Under the pieces are notes generated by a model that did no database searches, was not told where the DNA came from, and worked only from the letters and a program-made list of their open reading frames with translations. Shown piece by piece: positions 55,009 to 64,000 of a DNA stretch of 64,000 bases. Every line of letters starts with the position of its first letter. The stretch's first letter is position 1. This DNA comes from Isoetes taiwanensis (taxonomy: Eukaryota; Streptophyta; Lycopodiopsida; Isoetales; Isoetaceae), in contig JAJEKV010000057.1 in NCBI GenBank assembly GCA_021234155.1, forward strand, positions 2,695,821 to 2,759,820. Direction: 5' to 3'. The translations under genes and the position numbers were made by a program.

Positions 55009-57402
55009 TTAACCATTCTTTTTGCTGGTAGCATAAATATTGGATAGCAATACAAGAGCAGAAATGTTTGAAGGTTCTAGCTCTAGAACATGGTTTGTTG
55101 TGCACTCAGCTAACTCTAAACTGTCAAAAGTTACACATGAACCAAGAAGAGACATCCAAAGTTCAATGCTTAAGCCAAATGGAATTGCCATAATCATGTC
55201 CTCTGCCTCATACAGTAAACCTGCACGCGCAAGCAGATCAATCATGCAGGAATAATGTTCTGGCGTTGGTGCCATACCATGAGAACCAATCATGCAAAAA
55301 TAACAAGAGCCTTCATCCACCAAACGTGCATGGCTGCATGCAGACAAGACAGAAGTGAAGGTGATTTGGCTGGGCAGGAGTCCATCAAGAGACATTTTTT
55401 CAACAAGACCACTAGCCATTTTTCCATTCCCATGTTGGGCATGCCCGCCAATCATTGCATTCCATGACACAACATCTCGTGCAGATAGGTTCTGGAACAC
55501 TGTCTTTGCATCTTGTATGCTTCCACATTTTGCATACATATCTATTAGAGCATTGCCAACTATAGCATCTGAATTGTGCCCAGAGTTTATAATATGGGTA
55601 TGCACATGCTTCCCTCCTTGTAATGCAGCAACAGCAGAACATGCATTTAAGGTATTAATAAAGGTAACTTCATCTGGTTTCACATTCTCCAATAGCATCC
55701 GCCTGAAGAGTATAAGAGCTTCCATGCCATCCCCACATTGAGCATATCCCCCAATAATTGAGCTCCATGATACAACATCACGCACAAGGGATCCATCAAA
55801 TACTCGGCGCGCATCCTTGATAATCCCATATGTTGCATACATGTCAACAAGTGCACTGCATATGATAACATCTGTCTCACAGCCAGATTGTGAAATACAT
55901 GCATGAACGAATTTTCCCGATGGAATAGTCACACATGGACCTAAAAGGTTGATAAAAGTAACCGTGTTTGGTTTCACGTTTTCAAGTTGCATTTGCTTGA
56001 AAAGTCTCATAGCTTGTTTGCCATCTCCATGTTGGGCATATGATGCAATAAGTGCGCTCCATGATATCACATCCCGTGCAGGCAGCCTGTCAAATACTTC
56101 ACTTGAATTTTTTGTCAGTCCACATTTAGAATACATATCAGTTAGAGCATTTCCCAAAGAAATATCACATTCGCATCCAGTTTTGAGGGCAGCAGCATGA
56201 ATCCATTTTCCAGTTTGCAGGGTTGGTGAAGTGCCACATGAACTCAGAAAATTGAGAAAAGTGATCTCAGTTGGATTCATACCCTCTTGGTGGATTTGCT
56301 TGAAAAACCTAAGAAGCTTTCTACATTCGCAATGATGAGCACATGCTGCAATTATTGCATTCCACGAGACAATGTTGCGCATGGGCAATCTGTCAAAGAC
56401 ATGCTTGGAGTTGCCTATACTGCTGCATTTTGCATACATGTCAACAATAGTATTTCCAACAAATACATCCAACTCAAACCCAAATTTTAAAACATTGGCA
56501 TGCACCCATTTTCCTAGTTTGAAATCTGTTACAGAAGTACATGCATTGAGAATGCTAAGAAAGGTAACTCTGTCTGGTTTGACATGTTCCATTAACATCT
56601 GATCAAAAATGTCTAGAGCTCTCTCACCAATTCCTTCCTTGGCATATCCTGAGAGTATTATATTCCATGAAACAACATCTCGAGTATCCAATCTATCAAA
56701 TACTTGCCGGGCATCTTCTATTTTCCCACATTTGGCATACATGTCAACAAGCGCGCTGCCAATCACAACATCTGACCAACACCTAGTTCTCAAAGCTTCC
56801 CCATGGACCCACTTTCCTGTTTGCAAAGCTCCCATAGACGAGCATGCACCGAGAATGCTGATTAAAGTGACCACATCTGGTTGCACACCTTCCTCTTGCA
56901 TTTGACTAAAAAGTTTGAGTGCTTCACATCCATCATGGAGCCGAGCATAACCTGTGATCATTGTTGTCCAGATAAAAACATCTCGTATGAATAACTTGTC
57001 AAAGGTTTGACGGGCATCAATTGTACTTTTGCATCTGACATACATGTTTATAATAGCATTCCACACAAAAGAGCTTACTTGAATAGGGCATTTGACAATG
57101 TTAGCATGGACCTGCCTTCCTTCAGCTAAGGCATTCATCTTTGTGCATTGTCGCAATAGAAGAAGGCAAGTATCTAAATATGCCTGCGAACTCCGGTTTT
57201 CGACAATATCCAGAATCTGTAAAGCATCTTGCAATCTTCTTTGCTTACATAAGTTCTTCGCTTCCAGCAGCATGGCATCAGTGTCCTTTTTATATGTCAT
57301 TCTTAAACTTCCAAACCGTGACATACTAGGAGCATTATTTAAGCCAGCACCCAATATTTGACTCATAACAGCTAGAGTGCATACCCCATATCTAAAAGTC
57401 AC
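55009..57402 (-). CDS. PLS-class pentatricopeptide-repeat protein (797 aa)
   Basis: Single-exon gene typical of plant nuclear PPR genes whose products enter plastids or mitochondria and bind specific RNAs for editing, splicing or stability. After a leader of about 60 residues and a helical segment, repeats run from about residue 70. Each block carries (V/I)DMYAKCG-like, VFD(R/K)L and RDVVSWNAMI-like signatures (for example VDMYAKCGKIEDARQVFDRL, RDVVSWNIILSGYAKEGI); about six complete P-L-S blocks are seen. The end (ACSHARLVDEGSCYF, EHYSCMIDLLARAGL, LELEPSNISALVLLSNIYA) is the start of the E region. It stops at TSKKNG, so the rest of E and any DYW deaminase are missing. It may be truncated or may work with a DYW partner. 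The frame is otherwise clean. Confidence 0.92.
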   Translation of the reverse strand: MTFRYGVCTLAVMSQILGAGLNNAPSMSRFGSLRMTYKKDTDAMLLEAKNLCKQRRLQDALQILDIVENRSSQAYLDTCLLLLRQCTKMNALAEGRQVHANIVKCPIQVSSFVWNAIINMYVRCKSTIDARQTFDKLFIRDVFIWTTMITGYARLHDGCEALKLFSQMQEEGVQPDVVTLISILGACSSMGALQTGKWVHGEALRTRCWSDVVIGSALVDMYAKCGKIEDARQVFDRLDTRDVVSWNIILSGYAKEGIGERALDIFDQMLMEHVKPDRVTFLSILNACTSVTDFKLGKWVHANVLKFGFELDVFVGNTIVDMYAKCSSIGNSKHVFDRLPMRNIVSWNAIIAACAHHCECRKLLRFFKQIHQEGMNPTEITFLNFLSSCGTSPTLQTGKWIHAAALKTGCECDISLGNALTDMYSKCGLTKNSSEVFDRLPARDVISWSALIASYAQHGDGKQAMRLFKQMQLENVKPNTVTFINLLGPCVTIPSGKFVHACISQSGCETDVIICSALVDMYATYGIIKDARRVFDGSLVRDVVSWSSIIGGYAQCGDGMEALILFRRMLLENVKPDEVTFINTLNACSAVAALQGGKHVHTHIINSGHNSDAIVGNALIDMYAKCGSIQDAKTVFQNLSARDVVSWNAMIGGHAQHGNGKMASGLVEKMSLDGLLPSQITFTSVLSACSHARLVDEGSCYFCMIGSHGMAPTPEHYSCMIDLLARAGLLYEAEDMIMAIPFGLSIELWMSLLGSCVTFDSLELAECTTNHVLELEPSNISALVLLSNIYATSKKNG

Positions 57403-57905
57403 GCATCTTATTGACTAGTGCAAAATTCATCTATTGCAGATACGTTATGATGTAACAACTTAACAGATGAGAACACAGAATACCTTTCACGAATGATCAT
57501 GTTTAATGAAGAAACGCATGGCCCACTTTCCACCTAGGTTACGCAACTAGGGTCTTGTTTGCATGCAATCGATTCGATATAGCTTCTTGAAAGGACAGAA
57601 ACATTCAAATCCCATATTTTGGCCAAATGAGAATACACATCGTCTCAATTCAATCCATGATCATCCAAGTTCTTCCCTCTACATGCGATTTCAAAAGAAG
57701 GACCGCCATTTCATGGTTCAGCTGATTTAATATTTATGTAAAGATCATCTCTGCTATAACGCAAGGAACATTGGCTACAATTCACCATCACTAGCAAAAT
57801 GCTGATCATACTACAGCAAATCCTTGCAAGAGCATACTACAGCAAATCCTTGGAAGAGCATGTCCAACACTTTGAGGAAAGAAAGTACTTGAAAAGTTGA
57901 GGAGG
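57403..57905. other. Intergenic sequence with a 26-bp tandem pair
   Basis: CATACTACAGCAAATCCTTG plus six bases is doubled at 57808-57860, just before the left edge of the Gypsy remnant. No other feature recognised. Confidence 0.5.
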
Positions 57906-57919
57906 CATCAATTTTATGG

Positions 57920-59880
57920 AAGCTATCCAAGTGTCACTTCGCGACAGAAAGAGGAGAGTACTTGGGGCATGTAATCACAGGAGAAGGGATTTTCACCGAC
58001 CCTGCGAAAAATGAAGCGGTAATTGATTGGCCAGCACCGAAGAATATCTATGAAGTGAGGAGCTTCCTCGACTTAGCAGGCTATTACATAAAGTTCGTCA
58101 AGAACTTTGCAAATGTAGCAGCACCGCTAACGGACCTCACCAAAGCGGAGAAGATAAAAGATTGGGCGAGTCATTGTTGAGACATTGAAGGAAGCTTTAA
58201 CAACTGCCCCAATCTTAATATTGCCCGACCCAGAGAAAGATAAGTTGGTGGCAACCGATGCTAACAAGATTGCAACAGGAGCGGTCTTAATGCAGGAGGA
58301 GAGGGTGGTAGCGTATGACTCAAGGAAGATGAACGATGCCGAAAAGCGTTACCCAACCCACGAAGTGAAAGCATTGAGAATATGGAGGCATTATCTATTG
58401 GGAAGGAAGTTCCAATTAGATACGGACCATCAAAGTCTACAATATATCTTCACTTAACCACATCTCAACTTGAGACAAAGAAGATGGATGGAGTTCCTGG
58501 AGGAGTACGATTTTGACATCGTGTACAAGCCAGGCAAGCTCAACGTGGTTGCGGATGTGCTCTCAAGGCACCCCTTGACGACAAGAGTCCATTGCAATGC
58601 ATATCAACACTCACCAGTGAGTTTGGCAAGAAGATAGAAGAAATGTTGTCAATGGACCGAGATTTCAAGGAAGCACAGGCAAGCCTTTCTAAGGGGCAAG
58701 AATGGGCAAAGAAAGGGAAACCTTCAAGTATTTTAAGAAGGAAGTGTTGGAGCCAGTGCCAAATGCCAAATGGGAGGTAATAAGCATGGACTTCATAACA
58801 GGGCTCCCAAGAACCATAAGGGGCAAGGACGCTTTAATGGTAGTAGTCGACAAGTTGTCAAAAATGGCGCATTTTGTGCCATGCAAGACCACGGATATGG
58901 CATTGGATACCGCCGTGTTGTTCACAAAGAAAATCTTTCGACTCCATGGGATGCCAAGGGAGATAATCTCTGATAGGGATTCGAAGTTCATGAGTGTATT
59001 TTGGCAAGATCTCTTCACCACCATCCAGACGAAGCTATCGATGAGCACAGCATATCACCCTCAGACTGATGGGCAGACGGAGCGTACGAATCGGATACTT
59101 GAAGATATGTCGAGGAATTACGTCTAGAATAAGCAATCAAAGTGGGACGATTACATTCACTTGATGGAGTTTGCATACAATAGCACCAAGCAGGAGTCAT
59201 CTCAAATGTCGCTGTTCATGATCAACTACGGCTACCAATGTTTGACCCCAGACACTTGGCACAATCTCGTGTCCAAGGTAGAAGTATTCCAGCAGATGCT
59301 AGCCGACATGCAACAATTGGTGGAAGAAGTGAGAGGATATCTTCTAACAGCAAGGAGCCGGCAGAAGAGTGTAGCTGATAAGCACAGAACAGTAAAAGAG
59401 TTCCAAGTAGGGGACAACGTGTGGCTGAAGATGAAAGTCAAGCAAGCGAAGCTCCGCATCAACAATTGTAAGAAGCTTGCTCCAAGATGGGCTGGGCCGT
59501 TCGGGATAACCAAAAGAGTAGGTAACCAATCCTACAAGTTGGATCGCCAGCACATCTCAAAATCCATAGGGTCTTCCATGTAAGTCTCCTGAAAAGGCAT
59601 ACTCCTAATCTAGAGGAAGTATTGGAGACAACAGAGTTACTGGAAATGCGGACGACCAACTCGATATCGTCCCAGAGGTTCATCTTGACAGGTCCTACAA
59701 GAAAACAAGAAGATCCCAATTTCTCCAATACCTAGTGAAGTGGACGCACTTGTCTGTGGAAGCCGCTACGTGGATACTACAATTAGATTTGGAGAAGCAG
59801 TACCCCAGTTCATGAAGCAATGCAAGGGTCGGCTCGTCACCGAAGTAGTCGACACCGAACTGAAAGGTGACCGTGAGGTA
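57920..59880 (+). pseudogene. Ty3/Gypsy chromovirus pol remnant (RT end, RNase H, integrase, chromodomain)
   Basis: The text starts inside reverse transcriptase (LSKCHFATERGEYLGHVITG, YEVRSFLDLAGYYIKFV). It goes on with RNase H (ILILPDPEKDKLVATDAN, VVAYDSRKMNDAEKRYPTHE, FQLDTDHQSLQYIFT then a stop), LSRHPL, and integrase with its three acidic residues in WEVISMDFITGLP (about 58790), IISDRDSKF (58968) and QTDGQTERTN (59065). LAPRWAGPFGI marks the GPY/F end. A chromodomain-like piece (YLVKWTHLSVEAATWI, about 59725-59780) lies in another frame, which defines a chromovirus. Stops at 58166, 58455 and 59125 and several frame changes make it dead. Gag, protease and the 5' LTR are missing. A candidate 3' LTR begins at 60539. 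Confidence 0.9.
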
Positions 59881-60525
59881 GATTAAGAAGTCTACTCCTG
59901 GCGCCACGAAAGTAGACAAAATTGAGAGATAAGAGGTCATTTAGTTCATGCATTGATGGGAAAGCACCTCTAGTCAATGCCTACTACAGGGAGGACACCA
60001 TCCTCCACGCCAAGGGCAACGAAAGATGTAGGCATGAGTGATCATCATAGGCATTATAGGGCGCTGTCTCCACGTCCATATAGTTAATTAAGTGTAATTA
60101 AATGGGTGGTTCCCTAATAACCACCTTTATAATAAATAAATGTGTATTAACATAGTTTTGGATGACCTGCAGGCCAATAGGAGTGTCTAGTGGCTGGAGG
60201 GTCGCACTGCGAAGGCTTGCAACACATGTACTTGTTATAATGTGTTGCAAGGAGACCCAATGGACCTTTAAATTATAAAATTTTGAAAACTCTGTTAATG
60301 ATAACTATGCAAATTATAAAATTTTGTGAATATTAAATGATTATGTAAGGGTTGAGAGATCACCCTACTATAGCATGTTATGGAACAAGTAATGTGATTA
60401 TAGAATTTAAACTTAAATATTACCTTGGGGTAATTGTTATAAAATTGCATGCATGAAATGTGTTGCAGGGATCATGCAGGTTTCCAAGGTGGGAAGACTT
60501 ATGATGTTGAGGACAACATCAATTC

Positions 60526-60538
60526 AAGGTGGGGACAT
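60526..60538 (+). other. Candidate polypurine tract of the Gypsy remnant
   Basis: AAGGTGGGGACAT ends directly before TGTGACGG. Its placement downstream of integrase/chromodomain suits a Gypsy plus-strand primer. Confidence 0.6.
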
Positions 60539-61200
60539 TGTGACGGTCCAGTATAATATACGATCCGAATACATATATTGTACTGCCATGCCCCTTGATG
60601 ACATGTACTTGGGAACCGTAAAAGGTTGCACCCTAGGGGGCAATCTCGTATATTGCACATGTCTATAAACATATGCATTTAACCCCCTTGCCTCATGGCA
60701 AAACCCGATATGTCCTTTAACCCTAAACCTAAAAGGCCATGTAAAAGGAACAAAAGGGGAAACTCTAAACCTTTTCCATTTTCACATTTCATCTTCCTTG
60801 GACCATTCTGGCTAAGCCAAGCTGTTAGTTTGCATGGCCAGACGCCACCAAGCTGCCTTTGCATAACAGATCCTCCAGGTTCAACGGCCTTCGACCTAAG
60901 CAAAGGCATGGACGTGATTCGATCGAGGTGCGGGAGCAAGCCAGGAATCAGGTAACCAGTGATTCTGTTGTGCAATGCCGACTTTTAGTCCGACAATGAG
61001 CTGGGATAGCATGTTAGATAAGCCTTAGCAGCCTTATAGATACCGAGATCACAAGCCCTAACAAAAGAACCTAACCATGTATGTTTAGGTAGGTAGATTA
61101 GATGTTACTCTGTATTTCAGTTCTATGATGATGTTCTATTCTATGCGCACTCCTGTGTATTGGGAAGGGGAGTAGAGATCCTGAAAGCTTCAGTAGTAGA
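60539..61200 (+). repeat. Candidate 3' LTR of the Gypsy remnant (right end unresolved)
   Basis: Begins TGTGACGGTCC after a purine tract, a common Gypsy LTR start. No second copy exists in the window, so the right end cannot be fixed; unlike intergenic DNA, the sequence stays GC-richer to about 61640. The span given is conservative. Confidence 0.45.
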
Positions 61201-63400
61201 TGTATCTAGATAGCCTCATTAATTTTCAATTAATGCGGCACGTGCATAAGAGCCCGCCTGATCGTGAGTGGCGGGGCTAGACCGGTAAAATAAGGAGGAT
61301 ATGTCCCATTGCAGATTGATCCCTCTGGTGTGTAAAGCCTACCAGGGATCTTAGCGCGCTAGGCCTAATGGCTTGCCACTACGTGTGGGCAAGGCATGGG
61401 CTCGACACCACTTGGGTGATAGGTTCAAGTTGTACACGGGCAGTGGCCCTCTAGCCGCCTGTGATAGGCATGCGTGCCTCTAGAGGGGGTGATCTCCTTC
61501 CTGCCTCATTGGGGCTGGGGAGATGAAACCCAGTAGTAGCCCCCTTGGCTACGCACCCGGCAGGCTATGGTCCAGTCCCAAGACTCTTCGACCTATTCTG
61601 CAAAGTATGCACATGAGGGGCGGATGGAGAGGACTTCCCGACAACCATGTTTCTATGCCAACCAATCCACTCTCATGAATTCTGTCTGCAATGGCTTCTG
61701 GAGACCCAAGCCGTCAGTCCACACCCCTGGAGTCTGATCCTTGGGTAGGATCTCCCATTTGATGATGATGTTGTTGATGTACTTATACATGTACGCTATG
61801 GTACAACCACCCTTCAAGGTGACTTTATTTATATTGGATGTCATGTGCTTACGTTTGTTTACGCTTCCGCAGCTAGGACGGTCCCAAGGGAAGATGGGAC
61901 AAATGACCCGTCCATTCTTCCTCATCGATTCCTTGCCAAGGGATTGGTGTCAGGTGGACGGCCTCTGTCAGCTTGGCTGCCAGATAGGAGCATCGTAGAC
62001 GAAGTAGGGGACATCACACCTTCACCCAATGTAGCCTCTTGCCCTTTGTTAGTGTATAAGCAAATAGAAAAACGAACGCAAAAATAGAAGAATAAATTTA
62101 GCAAATACTTCTTGAATTATGAGTTGGCCTTGCCTAACGAATCTAATGCTTCAGAAGACTATATTTATACAAGTTGTGGTACTTTCTCGAGGTGCAAGAT
62201 ACTTCAACTGTATAGAGTGCTATTTTTAATGACAAATCATAGCTATTGCATAGCCAATACTATATTGCAGTTTTAATGTTCTGCAAGCTTTTTTTAAAGG
62301 AAAATATAATGTAGAAACAAGATTGAGTTACCTGTAGCTTATCTTCATTAGAGTTTGCCTCACATCTCTGATCTTCCTGATCAGCACGTATGAATGTCTG
62401 CTTGTAAAAATGCATCAATCTTGAATCAGCTTGCCGAAATATTCAACATATCTTCTAAGTAGACAGATGTTGCAAAGCACATCATATCTGAACTTGCTTT
62501 AGAATATGCTACGGTTAAGGAAAATTTTCCAAAGTCTATGTTTAAGCCACGGAAATAGCTTGCAGAAAATAGCTAAGGATTGTAAAAGCTTGCAAAAACG
62601 GCTCCAGATTGAAGCTCAAAATAGCTTAGAGCATCAAACAATATGTTTTTGAGGATATAAAACAAATCTTTAAGGCAGAATGAGTTGCACAAGACATCTG
62701 ATGTTTCATAGTCTTGCCTTGAAACTACTATCTATCTTGTAATCCAAGGAAATAGCCATCTACGTTTTGTCCAAGATAGGCCAAACTACTGGAAGGGCGT
62801 AGATCTATCTGAAGATAAAATGCCAAGTCTCTGGCTTGCTCAAGATACAACTTTTTTGGCTGCAAACCCTAAGAGCTTTTTGCTGCATATAAGCTTCACT
62901 TTATTTTTGGTATTCCATAAATGGCCCACAACCCAATACCACGAATTTTAAGTGTTTTTGAAGACACGGCCAACTAAGAGGTTAACCACCATATCCATCT
63001 TCCATCAATATTGATCAAATTCTATATCACATGTATGATATCTTAGTGATTGAGAAAATCTCTCGTATTATCCATGTGATAGCTCCCATCCATGAAAGAA
63101 ATGTAGCTAGATATACTAAGTATATCTCAAATCTACCAAATCTACCATGGAAGACGACTTATTCACCCTTTATTGCAATTGCAAGTACAAGTTCTCCAAT
63201 TTATAGAGTACACAGTTGTTATACTATAAACAAATGTAGTTATATCTAAAAGAAAGAAATCTCGTATATCTCCCACGTGAGAGCTTACATTCAAGAAACA
63301 AATGTTAATCAATAATTAAAAAAAAAAAAAATTCCCAGCCAGTTAGTAGAAATCCTGGAGTCTAGCAAAAGAAATCTGCTCATAAATTATTCTCTTCTAT
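61201..63400. other. Intergenic sequence, partly possible LTR
   Basis: 61200-61640 is GC-richer and may still belong to the LTR. From about 62050 it is AT-rich with no recognised gene. Confidence 0.35.
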
Positions 63401-63404
63401 ATTT

Positions 63405-63565
63405 CCAATGCTGCTAAAGATCCACATGCCTTCAGTACAGCAACGTAGCTCAATGCAACTGGCACAAAGCCTTCGTCCTGCATACGTGAAAATAAAAGTA
63501 TGGCCAACATATTACCATGACTATGGTGCTTCATGATAAGATCCTTCAAGTGCTTAAGATGATGC
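63405..63565 (-). pseudogene. PPR-protein fragment
   Basis: Minus-strand text HSHGNMLAILLFSRMQDEGF, then PVALSYVAVLKAC, is one PPR unit (GN...A..LF..MQ.EG..P....YV.VLKAC). No start or further units; flanking text is non-coding. Confidence 0.6.
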
Positions 63566-64000
63566 TATCCAGCCTTTTAAGAGACCATAGAATCAGCAGG
63601 GTCTTCTTGATGCAAAAAAAAAAAATAGATAATGTGTTACCTTAGCCTTACACGAATGCTTCAGCCCCATCTATAGCCCCACGCTAAAACAACCAGAAGC
63701 TGTCGAGGCCAAAGATTGCAACACTGAGCCCAATAGACTGAACATAGTTCTCTACGCCCGATTACTTATAAAACAACAGCTTTCTTGGAACATTGAAAGA
63801 CATGCTCAAGGATTGAGATGAGTCCACATGGGTACAAGGAGAGCCATGAGAAGCTTAGGGGTTTCTGATTGTGGTTATAGCATGGAGCACTGCTAGCCTA
63901 AAATGTATGATTGTAAAGTTCCTAAGTTGTTGCATTGTCATTTATAAAGAGCGTCATAGCTAATGGATTCAAGGTATAAAGGGTATGGGATGTTGTATTC
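63566..64000. other. Intergenic sequence at the window end
   Basis: No gene recognised. Confidence 0.35.

Noticed and set aside
61201-61640. GC-richer stretch as a possible rRNA or tRNA cluster
   Set aside because: No conserved rRNA blocks or tRNA cloverleaf are visible; it more likely belongs to the Gypsy LTR.

Overview
This is nuclear DNA of a land plant: spliced genes with GT-AG introns, PLS-class PPR proteins, a plant-only DUF1005 protein, plant Copia and chromodomain Gypsy retrotransposons, and long AT-rich gaps. A seed-free vascular plant such as a fern seems most likely. That rests on the gene sparsity, the many PPR fragments and a Rep-like mobile sequence, and it is inference; a conifer cannot be excluded. 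Most of the 64 kb is transposon debris. Only three host genes look intact: a histone H2A (2325-2819, one intron), a DUF1005/ASG1-like protein (36631-38080, one intron) and a PLS-type PPR protein (55009-57402, minus). Broken host-type genes are an LRR receptor kinase (3955-4627 and 8799-9810), a plastid FtsH-like peptidase-family gene (30340-32648, minus), an L-type lectin gene (40117-40880), several PPR scraps and an unidentified coiled-coil/Cys-rich protein (49700-51060, minus). Layout: 1-2150 is repeats and a PPR remnant. H2A follows, with a histone-like stem-loop 24 nt after its stop. At 3955-9810 an LRR-kinase pseudogene is split by a 4.2-kb Copia element (4628-8798, target duplication GTTTC). 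That element lacks most of gag, protease and integrase, but carries a small Arg-rich leader ORF and a GC-rich antisense ORF of 312 codons. At 10998-16790 lies a complete, very young Copia element: its two 592-bp LTRs differ at one base, the target duplication is AAGGC, and one unbroken 1420-codon gag-pol ORF is present. From 18.2 to 26 kb is a patchwork: two related copies of a Rep-like (candidate HUH/Y1) sequence on the minus strand, one between 47-bp inverted repeats; a probable Gypsy solo LTR inserted in a hairpin-repeat array; and a LINE 3' end with a long poly(A) tail and a 17-bp target duplication. From 41.4 to 46.6 kb are two more LINEs of opposite polarity. From 48.6 to 49.3 kb is a foldback element with about 210-bp arms. 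From 57.9 kb onward a decayed chromodomain Gypsy element ends in a candidate 3' LTR. The intact genes have unrelated functions (chromatin, abiotic stress, organelle RNA) and no operon-like relation. The items most worth following are the Rep-like repeat, the H2A stem-loop, the antisense and leader ORFs of the defective Copia element, and the young intact Copia element.
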